From Enterococcus sp. DIV2402 (GTDB taxonomy: Bacteria; Bacillota; Bacilli; Lactobacillales; Enterococcaceae): DNA of 64,000 bases. The notes under the pieces are model-generated. The model was not told the DNA's origin. It did not search any database and worked only from the letters and a program-made list of their open reading frames with translations. How positions within the stretch are numbered: the stretch's first letter is position 1; each line of letters begins with the position of its first letter. This document shows positions 43,660 through 52,926 of the stretch, piece after piece. Location of the stretch: assembly GCF_017426705.2 (NCBI RefSeq), contig NZ_CP147251.1, positions 1,960,501 to 2,024,500 of the forward strand, read 5' to 3'. Made by a program: the position numbers and the translations under genes.

Positions 43660-44538
43660 TTATAAGTTAATAACGATTGTATCTACATACACAGCAGTTC
43701 CTGATATGGCTATCTGTAATTGGTCGTCACCAGTTACATGCACGACTACCTGACCATCTCGATTCATTTCTATCCCTTGTTCTACGAAAATAGTCTGTGG
43801 TGATGTCTGTTTTTTGACATATGTTTGATAATACGCACCCAGCACGCCTGAAGCTGTCCCTGTGACGGGGTCTTCCACCGTTCCTGAATAAGGTGAAGAA
43901 AAATGGCGTGCGTGTAAATCGTTGTCTGAATGGACTGTTTCAAAGCAAAATGGATGAATCGATGTTGTAGGAATTTCAGTTAATATTTCAGGAAATTGTT
44001 GATTATTTGGAACCATTTGTTGAAAGCTGGCTAATTCCTTGATTGGAACTACGAGTGTCCAAATTCCTGTATTACCATAAACAATCGGATAGCGTGAATC
44101 AATCGCAGTTTCAGTTAAACCCAATCCCTTAGCTAAAAGTGCCGTTGATCCATTGAATTTTCGGAATTTTGGCGTAGTCTGCTGCATGGTGACAACTAAT
44201 TGTTCTTTTTCAACTGTTGCTTGAATGGGTAAAACGCCAGCTTTTGTTTCAATTGTAAATTTTTTTGCCGCGAACCGATTATGACGATACAAACTGTAGA
44301 CTGCGCCGATTGTACCATGTCCGCATAAATTCATTTCATGTCCAGGAGTAAAATAACGGAATTGAAAATCCGCAATTTCTGACTGGCAAACAAATGCAGT
44401 TTCATTAAAGCCGACAGTTGCAGCAATTTTCAACATTTCTGCCTCTGTATAGTCATCACCATTGAGTACCACACCAGCAGGATTCCCTTTATTTGGTAAT
44501 GAACTGAATGCATCAATATGTTCCACTTGAATTTTCAT
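43660..44538 (-). CDS. PhzF family isomerase/epimerase-like protein (second copy)
   Basis: 292 residues with the same plan as its neighbour: HIDAFSSLPNKGNPAGVVLNG, VGFNETAFV, EMNLCGHGTIGAVYSL and EDPVTGTASGVLGAYY. Longer and clearly diverged from the 258-residue copy, so an old duplication or independent acquisition. ATG 44538 follows AAAGGAGGTTTTTCG. First gene of the three-gene minus-strand unit with the DapA-like lyase. Confidence 0.88.
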   Translation of the reverse strand: MKIQVEHIDAFSSLPNKGNPAGVVLNGDDYTEAEMLKIAATVGFNETAFVCQSEIADFQFRYFTPGHEMNLCGHGTIGAVYSLYRHNRFAAKKFTIETKAGVLPIQATVEKEQLVVTMQQTTPKFRKFNGSTALLAKGLGLTETAIDSRYPIVYGNTGIWTLVVPIKELASFQQMVPNNQQFPEILTEIPTTSIHPFCFETVHSDNDLHARHFSSPYSGTVEDPVTGTASGVLGAYYQTYVKKQTSPQTIFVEQGIEMNRDGQVVVHVTGDDQLQIAISGTAVYVDTIVINL

Positions 44539-44577
44539 CGAAAAACCTCCTTTGCGTGTTGTCATTTATTATACTAG

Positions 44578-44614
44578 AAAAAAACGCGTATCTTCAATCC
44601 TAGATACGCGTTTA
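44578..44614 (-). terminator. Terminator of queT
   Basis: On the minus strand AAACGCGTATC and GATACGCGTTT form a perfect 11-pair stem followed by seven T. Confidence 0.93.
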
Positions 44615-44617
44615 TAA

Positions 44618-45127
44618 TTAGTTTGTTAAATCGATTTTTTGGCCGATGGTATAAACAATCATGCCACCAACAGTCATCGAAAGTAGTTCTCCTACACCGA
44701 TAATTAACCAGTTATAGAAAAAGGGTAAGCCATATAAAAGGGTTAATTGTCCAGCTACAGTAAACATAGATACTGCAAAAACAATGGCGGTCATCACCAT
44801 TTTATATTTCATAGTTTGAATTCGTTTCGTTGCATAAACACTTACAAGTAATACCAAAAACGTACCGACACTCCCAACAACAACATCTACTAAGCCATTC
44901 GGTGAAGAGAAGTTAGCAATCGCAACGCCTAATGTTACCGCCCAAATATAGCGTTTATTATACAATGCGAAGTAATTAAACATCTCTGATAATCGAATTT
45001 GTACAGCACCAAAACTGATAACGGATAATCCGACCGTTACAACGACGTATAAACTCGTAACTAGTGCCATTTTTGCTATTTCTTGTGTTGTCCAATGAGT
45101 AACTGAACGTGTTTTTTCTTTATTCAT
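44618..45127 (-). CDS. queT: QueT-type queuosine precursor transporter
   Basis: The 169-residue membrane protein has about five helices and the QueT landmarks VTVGLSVISFGAVQIRLSEMFNYFALYNKRYIWAVTLGVAIANF. It is an ECF-type S-component expected to import preQ0/preQ1 for tRNA queuosine. ATG 45127 follows AAAGGAGAAAAGAC. It is preceded by a structured leader that could sense preQ1. Energy-coupling ECF ATPases are not in the window. Confidence 0.9.
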   Translation of the reverse strand: MNKEKTRSVTHWTTQEIAKMALVTSLYVVVTVGLSVISFGAVQIRLSEMFNYFALYNKRYIWAVTLGVAIANFSSPNGLVDVVVGSVGTFLVLLVSVYATKRIQTMKYKMVMTAIVFAVSMFTVAGQLTLLYGLPFFYNWLIIGVGELLSMTVGGMIVYTIGQKIDLTN

Positions 45128-45133
45128 GTCTTT

Positions 45134-45196
45134 TCTCCTTTGCAAGGACGTGCCTTGGTAAATAACTGCGACCAAAGGATTGAAGTGTCGCAGTGT
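45134..45196 (-). promoter_or_regulatory. Structured queT leader, possible preQ1-II-type riboswitch
   Basis: On the minus strand CCTTTGGT pairs with ACCAAGG around an 11-base loop, followed by CACG and then the ribosome site AAAGGAG, an arrangement like the preQ1-II (COG4708) class found before queT in lactic acid bacteria. Competing pairings exist: TCCTTTG with CAAAGGA at the ribosome site, CAAGG with CCTTG, and CTGCGAC with GTCGCAG. The loop does not match the class consensus well, so the class assignment is tentative, but a translational switch is well supported by the competing helices. Confidence 0.5.
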
Positions 45197-45247
45197 GGAA
45201 AACCACTATTATTCATGATAATGAAAAATGTTCAGTTTGCAAGGCTT

Positions 45248-45988
45248 TTATTTTAATAGCCAGCCTCCGTCAATTGGTAAAATTGTTCCTTGCATGTAAC
45301 GAGCTTGCTCACTTGCTAAAAAGAGCGTAACAGCGGCAACTTCTTCTGGTTGAGCCCAACGTTTCATGGGTGTTTCTTCTGCTACCCATTTTGCCATCGC
45401 ACCATCTCCAGCAAAATCAGCAGCATTCATCGGTGTTTGAATTGCTCCTGGTGCCAGTCCATTGACATGGATTCCTTTTCCAGCATAATCTAACGCTAAT
45501 TGTTTTGTAAAACCAGCCACTGCATGTTTTGCTGACGTATAAGCAATACCACCGCCACCACCAACAAAACTCGCTACTGATGCCATATTAATAATAGTAC
45601 CTGAAGCTTTTTTAAGCATCTGAGGTAAAACTTCTTTTGTAATCACAAACATACTTGTCAAATTAGTCGCTAAAACCTTTTGCCATAAATCAAGATCGGT
45701 TTCCTCAATTGTTTGATAGTCATCTAAAATTCCGGCAGTATTCAAAAGAATATCCACGTCACCAAAGGAATTCCGACAAGCTGAAACGGCTTCTTGACAA
45801 ATTTCATCCTGGCTTAAATCACCTGAAAATGATTTGAAATGACTATGGGCAGATAAGTTGCCAAAATCATGCTGAATATCTACACCAAAAACCAAACTTC
45901 CAGCTTCTAAGAATGCTTTAGCTTGTTCATAACCAATACCTGAAGCCGCACCTGTAACAAACACTATTTTATTTTTAAATTCGCTCAT
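45248..45988 (-). CDS. Short-chain dehydrogenase/reductase
   Basis: 246-residue classical SDR: TGAASGIG cofactor loop (residues 12-19), NTAGIL, Ser in NMASVASFVGGGG, the YTSAKHA active-site Tyr/Lys, and LAPGAIQTPM. It is close to 3-oxoacyl-ACP-reductase-like proteins, but the substrate cannot be told. The ATG overlaps the upstream DUF2829 stop by four bases. It is transcribed on the same strand upstream of queT but separated by that gene's own leader. Confidence 0.87.
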   Translation of the reverse strand: MSEFKNKIVFVTGAASGIGYEQAKAFLEAGSLVFGVDIQHDFGNLSAHSHFKSFSGDLSQDEICQEAVSACRNSFGDVDILLNTAGILDDYQTIEETDLDLWQKVLATNLTSMFVITKEVLPQMLKKASGTIINMASVASFVGGGGGIAYTSAKHAVAGFTKQLALDYAGKGIHVNGLAPGAIQTPMNAADFAGDGAMAKWVAEETPMKRWAQPEEVAAVTLFLASEQARYMQGTILPIDGGWLLK

Positions 45989-46209
45989 TCTTCAACGACT
46001 TTCCAATCATCCGCCAAAATATCACAAACGGTTGGTGCAAAGCTCGAAAAGCCTTCATCGGATGTTTTAATTAAAAAATAAGGCGTGACCGGACAACCCT
46101 CATATTCTTCTCCTGAAACAAGCGTGACGTATAATTCGAATCCACCCCAGCCTTCACGAATAATTTTTTTGCCTTGTTTTAACTTTGGTAAAATTTCTTC
46201 AAATGTCAT
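45985..46209 (-). CDS. DUF2829 family small protein
   Basis: 74 residues, MTFEEILPKLKQGKKIIREGWGG at the start and ADDWKVVEE at the end, the DUF2829 pattern often seen in phage and Firmicute genomes. GGAGGGATACTA precedes the ATG. It is translationally coupled to the SDR gene by a 4-base overlap. Function unknown. Confidence 0.82.
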   Translation of the reverse strand: MTFEEILPKLKQGKKIIREGWGGFELYVTLVSGEEYEGCPVTPYFLIKTSDEGFSSFAPTVCDILADDWKVVEE

Positions 46210-46271
46210 TAGTATCCCTCCATTTTCTCTCCTAGTTGTAACATAAAACAGACTAGAAAACCATCCTCGCT

Positions 46272-46460
46272 TTAAGTATCTTTTTCTTTTATTTTCTTTT
46301 TAAAAAACCACAAATCTTTGGTTAATCCAAAGATTACCAATATTAAAACAACAATATATATCTTATTACCTAAATATATTTTTAGTCCAAACACAAAAAT
46401 TGCAGCAATTAGGATTAGAAAATAGATGATTTTCAATATAAAATACGTTTTTTTATTCAT
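46272..46460 (-). CDS. Small two-helix membrane protein
   Basis: 62 residues with two hydrophobic helices (TYFILKIIYFLILIAAIFVFG and IYIVVLILVIFGL) and a Lys-rich C-terminus. ATG 46460 follows AGAGGTGG; an in-frame GTG at 46469 is less well placed. No family recognised. Confidence 0.55.
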   Translation of the reverse strand: MNKKTYFILKIIYFLILIAAIFVFGLKIYLGNKIYIVVLILVIFGLTKDLWFFKKKIKEKDT

Positions 46461-46606
46461 TAACGCCACCTCTTTCTACTATTTTATATTTTATCTCAAT
46501 TTCCGTTGACAAAAACGAAAAACAAAAATATTATTATAGTATCAATTATATCATATTTATAAAATAATTTTCGTTTAAATATAAAAATAGTATCAAAGGA
46601 GGCTGT

Positions 46607-47515
46607 ATGCAAAACTATCGTGAAATTCCAGTAACACCGAATTTAGAAGAACAATTTGATTATCCGGTTAACAACTTTTTATATGACTGTTGGGTGGATG
46701 ACTATAGTGAATTAAAAGATGATACATTAAATTGTCATTGGCACGATTCGTTTGAATTTGGCTATGTACTGTCTGGCTCATTTGATTATTTTATCAATGG
46801 TACCCATTTTAAGCTAAAAAAAGGAGATGGTTTTTTTATTAATGCTCGCGTCTTACATATGGCCATTGCCGATAATCAAGAAAAAGAGAATCAAATTTTT
46901 GGTTTTTTATTTCCCCATACATTATTAACACAAGGCTCACCTCAATTGTTTGAAAAATATTTTCAACCAATTATTGAAAGTTCGATTCAAGGTTTTCATC
47001 TACAACCCACAACGGTTAGTCAAAAACAATTACTTCACAGTATTCAAAGCGGGCAACGCTTAACACCCAATATGCCTTATTTTGAATTAGAAGCGATTAC
47101 TCAAGCAAGTAAAGTTTGGAAATTAGTTGTGGAGTATGTGGATACACAAAATCCTATGATTCAGGCACCTCATCGTTCAAAAGAACAAGAAACCAAGGCG
47201 ATTTTATCTTACATTTATCAAAATTATGCAAATAAGTTTACCATTGATGAATTATGTAAACAAATTGGGATTAGTCGATCAGAATGTTTTCGTTGTTTTA
47301 AAAAATTTACTAATAAAAAGCCGATGGAATACATTAACGAATATCGTTTGTTTCAAGCAAGCAAACTATTAAAACTTTCAACACTATCAATTGAAGAAAT
47401 TACCAAAAAATGTGGTTTTTCTACTTCAAGTTATTTCGGAAAACAATTTAAAGAATTATACGGTGTCACCCCTCTGCATTATCGTAAAAACAATAAATTA
47501 AAAACTTACTTTTAA
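46607..47515 (+). CDS. AraC family transcriptional regulator
   Basis: 302 residues: cupin sensor (CHWHDSFEFGYVLSGSFDYFINGTHF) and a double HTH (FTIDELCKQIGISRSECFRCFKKFT, SIEEITKKCGFSTSSYFGKQFKELYGVTP). AAAGGAGGC precedes the ATG. First gene of a three-gene operon with an MFS carrier and a HAD phosphatase (gaps of 11 and 3 bases), so it likely activates its own operon in response to the transported compound. Confidence 0.9.
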   Translation: MQNYREIPVTPNLEEQFDYPVNNFLYDCWVDDYSELKDDTLNCHWHDSFEFGYVLSGSFDYFINGTHFKLKKGDGFFINARVLHMAIADNQEKENQIFGFLFPHTLLTQGSPQLFEKYFQPIIESSIQGFHLQPTTVSQKQLLHSIQSGQRLTPNMPYFELEAITQASKVWKLVVEYVDTQNPMIQAPHRSKEQETKAILSYIYQNYANKFTIDELCKQIGISRSECFRCFKKFTNKKPMEYINEYRLFQASKLLKLSTLSIEEITKKCGFSTSSYFGKQFKELYGVTPLHYRKNNKLKTYF

Positions 47516-47526
47516 AGGAGAACAAG

Positions 47527-48687
47527 ATGTATTCATTACTACTCGCCATTATTTATATTGCTTTTATCAGCTTAGGTTTACCGGATTCCTTAATCGGATC
47601 AGCCTGGCCTGTCATGCACCAAGAACTGCAGGTTTCAGTGTCCTATGCTGGGATTATTACTATGACCATCGCTGGTGGAACAATTGTTTCTAGTCTATTT
47701 TCGGATAAATTAACACGCAAATTTGGGGCTGGTCTGGTCACTGCATTAAGTGTGTTAACAACAGCAATTGCATTATTTGGCTTTTCTATTTCTACTCACT
47801 TCTTAGCATTAGTGTTGTGGGCGATTCCTTATGGTCTAGGTGCTGGTGCTGTGGATGCAGCATTAAATAACTATGTTGCCTTGCATTATACTTCTCGTCA
47901 TATGAATTGGCTGCATTGCTTCTGGGGTGTCGGAGCAGCGATTAGTCCATATATTATGAGTTTTTATTTAACAAACGGACAATCATGGAATAACGGTTAT
48001 CGAACAATTGGTATCTTACAGCTGATTTTAACTGCCGTATTATTTTTCAGCCTACCACTCTGGAAACGACAAAAAGATACTTATACTAGTGATTCGACAA
48101 CAAAAGCGTTAAGTTTTAGTGAAATATTAAAACTCAAAGGAATTTGGGCTATTTTAATTGCCTTTTTTGCTTATTCAGCGGTTGAACAAACAACCGGGTT
48201 ATGGGCAAGCACCTTTCTAGTAACGGCCAAAAATATTCATCCGGATATCGCTGCTCGTTTTGCTGCCTTTTTCTTTTTAGGGATTACTTTTGGTCGGTTC
48301 ATTTGTGGATTTATTGCTGACCGTTTAGGGGACAAACAATTAATTCGTGTAGGCACAGGGATTATTCTAATTGGTCTACTTTTTATCCTTTTACCAAGTA
48401 GCCAAACATTTTGGGCATTATCTGGATTAATTATTGTTGGCGTCGGTTGTGCTCCGATTTATCCATCGATTATCCATGCGACACCTACTAATTTTGGTAA
48501 GGAGTATTCACAGTCCGTCATCGGTATTCAAATGGCATTTGCTTATGTTGGAACAACTTTTGTCCCGCCATTTTTTGGTTGGTTAGCGTCAGTTACCTCT
48601 CTTGCCATTTATCCATTTTTCCTAGCCTTCTTCGCTTTATTAATGCTTTTTAGTACCGAACGATTAAATCAACTATTAAAGGGGTAA
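47527..48687 (+). CDS. Major facilitator superfamily transporter
   Basis: 386 residues, twelve predicted helices. It has the loop motif SDKLTRKFGAG between helices 2 and 3 and its repeat ADRLGDKQLIRVG. It resembles FucP/sugar-type MFS proteins (GLPDSLIGSAWPVMHQELQ). The AraC regulator and HAD phosphatase around it suggest a carbohydrate, with uptake followed by dephosphorylation of an intermediate; substrate unproven. AAAGGAGAAC precedes the ATG. Confidence 0.85.
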   Translation: MYSLLLAIIYIAFISLGLPDSLIGSAWPVMHQELQVSVSYAGIITMTIAGGTIVSSLFSDKLTRKFGAGLVTALSVLTTAIALFGFSISTHFLALVLWAIPYGLGAGAVDAALNNYVALHYTSRHMNWLHCFWGVGAAISPYIMSFYLTNGQSWNNGYRTIGILQLILTAVLFFSLPLWKRQKDTYTSDSTTKALSFSEILKLKGIWAILIAFFAYSAVEQTTGLWASTFLVTAKNIHPDIAARFAAFFFLGITFGRFICGFIADRLGDKQLIRVGTGIILIGLLFILLPSSQTFWALSGLIIVGVGCAPIYPSIIHATPTNFGKEYSQSVIGIQMAFAYVGTTFVPPFFGWLASVTSLAIYPFFLAFFALLMLFSTERLNQLLKG

Positions 48688-48690
48688 ATA

Positions 48691-49491
48691 ATGATGATCA
48701 AAGCAATTGCTGTAGATATGGACGGAACTTTTTTAGATACAACGAGTCGCTATGATGTTCAACGCTTTGAACGGATTTATCATCAATTATGTAAAAAACA
48801 AATCAAATTCATCGTAGCTAGCGGGAATCAATATTATCAATTAAAATCTTTTTTTCCTGGAAAAGATGCTGAGATTGTGTATGTTGCAGAGAACGGAGCA
48901 ATTATTGGGGAAAATCAAAACTTACAGAGTGTCAGTCAGTTTTCATCGACCTTTGTTCAAACACTTCTGTCGGTATTATTAACGAATGATTATACGTTAG
49001 AATTTATCGTATGTGGCGTAAAAAGCGCTTATCTGTTATCTTCAGCTAGTCAACAGTTCAAAGAGTTCGCTAAGAAGTATTATTATCAATTAACAGAGGT
49101 GTCTTCATTTAATACGCTACCTGATGATGTCTTTGTAAAAATCGCTTTGGATGTGGAAGTTGAGAAGACGAACAGCGTGGTAAAGCAATTAAATGTACAA
49201 TTTGATGGACAGTTAGTAGCAGTAGCTAGTGGTCATGGAAGTATTGACATTATTATTCCCGATATTACAAAAGGTAGCACAATTGCAAAATTATTAAAAA
49301 AATGGCAGATAATGCCTGATGAGCTTTTAGCATTTGGAGATGCCAACAACGATTTAGAAATGCTTGGTTTAACTAAGCACAGTTATGCGATGGAACAAAG
49401 TAGCCCTCAAGTTAAAAGAACGGCAACATACCAAGCTCCTTCTAACAATAATTCTGGCGTACTTGCTGTCATTGAAACTTATCTCGATTAA
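48691..49491 (+). CDS. HAD-superfamily Cof-type phosphatase
   Basis: 266 residues: DMDGTFLD (residues 9-16), ITKGSTIAKLLKKW with the motif III Lys, and FGDANNDLEML motif IV. A paralogue of the HAD protein at 39941. Third gene of the AraC-MFS operon, starting four bases after the MFS stop, with GGGGTAA as the ribosome site. Confidence 0.88.
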   Translation: MMIKAIAVDMDGTFLDTTSRYDVQRFERIYHQLCKKQIKFIVASGNQYYQLKSFFPGKDAEIVYVAENGAIIGENQNLQSVSQFSSTFVQTLLSVLLTNDYTLEFIVCGVKSAYLLSSASQQFKEFAKKYYYQLTEVSSFNTLPDDVFVKIALDVEVEKTNSVVKQLNVQFDGQLVAVASGHGSIDIIIPDITKGSTIAKLLKKWQIMPDELLAFGDANNDLEMLGLTKHSYAMEQSSPQVKRTATYQAPSNNNSGVLAVIETYLD

Positions 49492-49492
49492 A

Positions 49493-49558
49493 CAAAACAA
49501 ACCCGAACGTCTTTTTTGCTTTAGCCTAGCAAAAGTGTACCGTTCGGGTTTGTTTTAA
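49493..49558. terminator. Bidirectional nested terminator
   Basis: ACAAACCCGAACG (49497-49509) and CGTTCGGGTTTGT (49541-49553) enclose an inner TTTTTTGCT/AGCAAAA repeat. T runs occur on both strands; it separates the HAD gene from the convergent DUF1801 gene. Confidence 0.9.
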
Positions 49559-49570
49559 TGATTGTTTCGT

Positions 49571-49951
49571 CTAGTTGGGCGCTTTACGCCAAAATTTAGT
49601 TTCATTAGCTTTATCTTCTATATTGAATTGAATCATTTCTCGTAACAATTCATAATGTACTTCTTGTTCCCATGTAATCCGAAAAGTATTCTCTGTATGC
49701 GCATAACCAACTATGTCTAGTTTATCTGCGAATTTTTGAATACCTGCAACTTCAGGTGAAACTGTGATATGTTTTTTTGTATGTTTAAAAGCAATAATAA
49801 ACGTACCATGGTCAGTAAACATCGGTTGTCCCCAACCGAATTTTATTTGAAGTTGAGGAAATTCAGAAGTAAGCCAATCGAATAATTCTTGAAGTTTTTG
49901 ACGCTTTGTATCATCGGTTACTGCGGCAACATATTCAGATAAGTTACTCAT
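49571..49951 (-). CDS. DUF1801 / YdhG-like protein
   Basis: 126 residues with FGWGQPMFTDHGTFIIAFKHTKKHITVSPE, matching the DUF1801 family (frataxin-like fold, sometimes called iron chaperones). Complete. It follows the MFS gene at 49967 by 15 bases on the same strand, so it may be the last cistron of that unit. No function can be assigned from the sequence. Confidence 0.8.
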   Translation of the reverse strand: MSNLSEYVAAVTDDTKRQKLQELFDWLTSEFPQLQIKFGWGQPMFTDHGTFIIAFKHTKKHITVSPEVAGIQKFADKLDIVGYAHTENTFRITWEQEVHYELLREMIQFNIEDKANETKFWRKAPN

Positions 49952-49966
49952 CGCTAACGCCTCCTT

Positions 49967-51226
49967 TTAGGCTTTTTTATTTAGCTTCGCTTGTAATTCT
50001 TTGTCATAATTGCGTGTAGCAGGAATGATAAAAGTCACGATTCCACAGAGTAATGTACCAATTCCTGCTAAGAGAAACATTTTTTCTACTCCAATTTTAT
50101 CGGCTAAAGGACCAGCAAAAATTAAACCAACTGGACCAGTAATACTCATCAGTGAATTAAGAACTCCTAAAATCCGACCTAAATATTTAGGATCATAACT
50201 TTGTTGAATCATTGCCATGAGCAGCGTATTAAAATACGGCGTAGCAAATCCTGCTAAGGCATTTAAGATAATGAAGAGAATAAACCCTTGCTTTGTAGCT
50301 GGTAAGATACCACTTAATCCAATTGTGATGCCAATAACAACGTAGGCTAATAACACAGGTTTCATTCGATCTTTCCAGTTCCCAGCAATCCCGATTAACG
50401 CCCCACCTGCTAACATTCCAATAGCATAAATCATTTCAATTAAACCGGCATCTCCTACTGAACGATTAAAATATTCCATCGTCATTAACGGATACATACT
50501 TGCAGCAGGCATGAAAATTAAAGTAAATGCTGAACCAATTAACGTAATCCACCATAGACCTTTATTAGCCATTAACTGTTGCAAACCAAATTTAGTATCT
50601 GTTAATAGATGAACTTTTTCTCCTTGTGACACGACTTTAGGAATCGTTACAAAAATTAGTAAGCCGATTCCAAAAATAGCACCTAATACGTCTAATAATA
50701 TCAATTGATTCATAGGAACAATCGCAAATAAGAAAGCACCTAATGCAGGAGCGATAATAAAATTAGCAGATTGAACCATCCCTAACTGTCCATTAACTTT
50801 GGTTAATTCCTCTTCAGGAACCATGGTTGGTAAAATAGATTGAATGGTTGGCATTTGGAACGTTTGCGCGATTGAACGCACTAATAGAGAAATAAATACT
50901 AACCACAATGGAAACTCTGCTGAAAATGTTCCCACTAAGGATAAAATCAAGGCGATAATTGCCACAATTCCATCCGTTACTATCAACAATGTTTTTTTGT
51001 TCCAGCGGTCAATTAAAGGACCCACGAAGGGACTGAGTATAACCATCGGCAACATCCCTAAAATAGTTGCAAAACTTAAAACTGTGGCTGAACCAGTCAG
51101 TTCAGTTAAATACCAAATAATAGAATATTGGACAATCATACTGGTAATTCCTGATAGAAATTGCCCACTTAAAAATAAATAAAAATTTCTACGCCAATGC
51201 GCTAGTGAAAACTCAGTTTCTTTCAT
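49967..51226 (-). CDS. MFS exporter, multidrug-type
   Basis: 419 residues with twelve predicted helices. It has GPLIDRWNKKTLL after helix 2 and GPLADKIGVEKMF in the second half, typical of MFS_3 / macrolide-efflux-like (MefA-related) proteins. The N-terminal LAHWRRNFYLFLSGQFLSGITSMIVQYSIIWYLTE also fits that group. Substrate unknown. It lies 25 bases downstream of the NAD-binding protein gene. Confidence 0.85.
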   Translation of the reverse strand: MKETEFSLAHWRRNFYLFLSGQFLSGITSMIVQYSIIWYLTELTGSATVLSFATILGMLPMVILSPFVGPLIDRWNKKTLLIVTDGIVAIIALILSLVGTFSAEFPLWLVFISLLVRSIAQTFQMPTIQSILPTMVPEEELTKVNGQLGMVQSANFIIAPALGAFLFAIVPMNQLILLDVLGAIFGIGLLIFVTIPKVVSQGEKVHLLTDTKFGLQQLMANKGLWWITLIGSAFTLIFMPAASMYPLMTMEYFNRSVGDAGLIEMIYAIGMLAGGALIGIAGNWKDRMKPVLLAYVVIGITIGLSGILPATKQGFILFIILNALAGFATPYFNTLLMAMIQQSYDPKYLGRILGVLNSLMSITGPVGLIFAGPLADKIGVEKMFLLAGIGTLLCGIVTFIIPATRNYDKELQAKLNKKA

Positions 51227-51251
51227 TTTATACTCCTTTTAAACAACAGAA

Positions 51252-51869
51252 CTATTTTTCTTCTGTCATCTCTTTCATTTTAATGACAATTGCTTGTGCC
51301 ACTTCTTCAACTTTTTGAGGCTGCAATTGTTTAATTGGTTGTGAAATGAAGGGGACTTTTTTGGCTAAGTGAATCATTTTCGCTTGTGTCGTAGTCAGTT
51401 TACGCTGTTTCCCATACATAAAGCTTGGACGAACCAATAACGCATGAGGAAAATAAGATAAAACAATCGATTCAGCTCTCGCTTTTGAGTGAAAATAACG
51501 TTTTAAGAAAAGAGTCGTAAAACGGTTCGCTGAAATATAAACAAAATAAGGAACCTTCATTTTTTGTGCTTCATCAGCAGTTACTTTAGCTGGTTCAATA
51601 TTGAAACGCTCGTACGTTAAGCCTTTTTTACGATTTTCAACTAACAAACCAATCGCATCAATTACAATATCGGCGTCTTTAAGCACATGGCGCCAGCCGT
51701 CTGGTTGAAAAACGTCTCCTTTTACCCATTCAATAGTTGACAACCATTCTTCTTCCAATGCTGGTTGCCCATGACGTGAGACACTGATTACATGATAATC
51801 CTCACGAGCAGCTTTGATAATTTCACGACCTAAAAAACCACTACCTCCAAAAATAACTAATTTCTTCAT
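51252..51869 (-). CDS. NAD(P)-binding atypical SDR
   Basis: 205 residues opening MKKLVIFGGSGFLGREIIKAA with the GGxGxxG cofactor loop, then DADIVIDAIGLLVEN and a YISANRF stretch. It belongs to the NmrA/NAD-epimerase-like atypical SDR group, which lacks a clear catalytic YxxxK. It may be a redox sensor or act on quinone-like substrates. GGAGGGCG precedes the ATG. Confidence 0.82.
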   Translation of the reverse strand: MKKLVIFGGSGFLGREIIKAAREDYHVISVSRHGQPALEEEWLSTIEWVKGDVFQPDGWRHVLKDADIVIDAIGLLVENRKKGLTYERFNIEPAKVTADEAQKMKVPYFVYISANRFTTLFLKRYFHSKARAESIVLSYFPHALLVRPSFMYGKQRKLTTTQAKMIHLAKKVPFISQPIKQLQPQKVEEVAQAIVIKMKEMTEEK

Positions 51870-52065
51870 TGTTTTCGCCCTCCTTTTATCTTTATACTAG
51901 CAAAATCAAAGGGAAAATGACACTTTTAGGAAAGATTGTATCAGTTGAAATGTGTTGTTACAAGCTCATTTTGTCTTTATGTTTTTCCACATTATTACTC
52001 AGTAAAAAGCAAATGGTCCAATAATCAATTTTATGAGTTCCCTTATAACTACCTATAATAGTTGA

Positions 52066-52926
52066 TTATCTCCCATCTAAATAACGACTCATCAATTCCA
52101 AATGATGCATAACAGCTGCTTTACGCATCACACCCATCCCAGGGAATTTTTCTTTCGCTGCTTTTTCTAACAATAATTCCAGCCCCTTTGTTGGTTGATT
52201 GTCACATAACTGAGGCATCCATTGATCAACTTCCATCATGAGTGCTAAAAATTTTTCCTTTTGCGAAGGTAATTCTTCTGGTGATAAAAAATGATGGATG
52301 CGCAATTGATCTTTTGCAAAATAGACAAGGTGCAAACTCAAAATAGGTGTGGGATAGCCATGTTCATAATAGATGCGGCTATCTATTGAAAAATCGCTAA
52401 AACCTACAAAGCCTTTCTTCTGATAAGTTTGATGTGTCACTGAAAAAAGTTCATCCATTTGTTCTTGATAAAAATGCGTTCTTGGCAAACGGGTAAAGGC
52501 ATCTTCTGATAAAATCCGTTGCCCTTTGACTCTCTGTAATAAACGAAATTCTTCTGGTACTAACACTTTTGCTTGGTAATTGTTCCATTCACTTGCTAGA
52601 GCAGGTGCTGCTTGATTAATAATTATCATTTCTGAAGGAGTCTCTACGGTTTCTAATGGTTGATCTAATAGATACGCTTTTTCATTAGGAAGTTGGCGCA
52701 ATGTTTCTAAACCATTTTCAGTAGCAAAAGCCCCCACTTGTGGATTTTGAATAATATAAAAAGAGTGCGCCAATTGTTGACTTGTGTCTATTAATTTTGT
52801 AAAAGCAGTCGTTTTCTTTACTGGTTCGATAATTGGCTGAATTCGCTTTGACAAACGATTTTCTTCCAGCAACGTGCGTAATGCAATCAAATCAAATTGT
52901 TTGCCACGAAAATAAGGATAATACAT
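52066..52926 (-). CDS. sce7725-like / Beta-protein-type protein of the LexA-box unit
   Basis: 286 residues beginning MYYPYFRGKQFDLIALRTLLEENRLSKRIQPIIEPVKKTTAF, the opening of sce7725-type proteins (related to the Beta protein family). No catalytic motif is obvious. The fold may be a TIM-like barrel, by family similarity. ATG overlaps the stop of the nuclease-like gene by one base, so the two are coupled. Such proteins are typically found next to a nuclease-like partner in islands and prophages; their role is unknown. Confidence 0.65.
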   Translation of the reverse strand: MYYPYFRGKQFDLIALRTLLEENRLSKRIQPIIEPVKKTTAFTKLIDTSQQLAHSFYIIQNPQVGAFATENGLETLRQLPNEKAYLLDQPLETVETPSEMIIINQAAPALASEWNNYQAKVLVPEEFRLLQRVKGQRILSEDAFTRLPRTHFYQEQMDELFSVTHQTYQKKGFVGFSDFSIDSRIYYEHGYPTPILSLHLVYFAKDQLRIHHFLSPEELPSQKEKFLALMMEVDQWMPQLCDNQPTKGLELLLEKAAKEKFPGMGVMRKAAVMHHLELMSRYLDGR

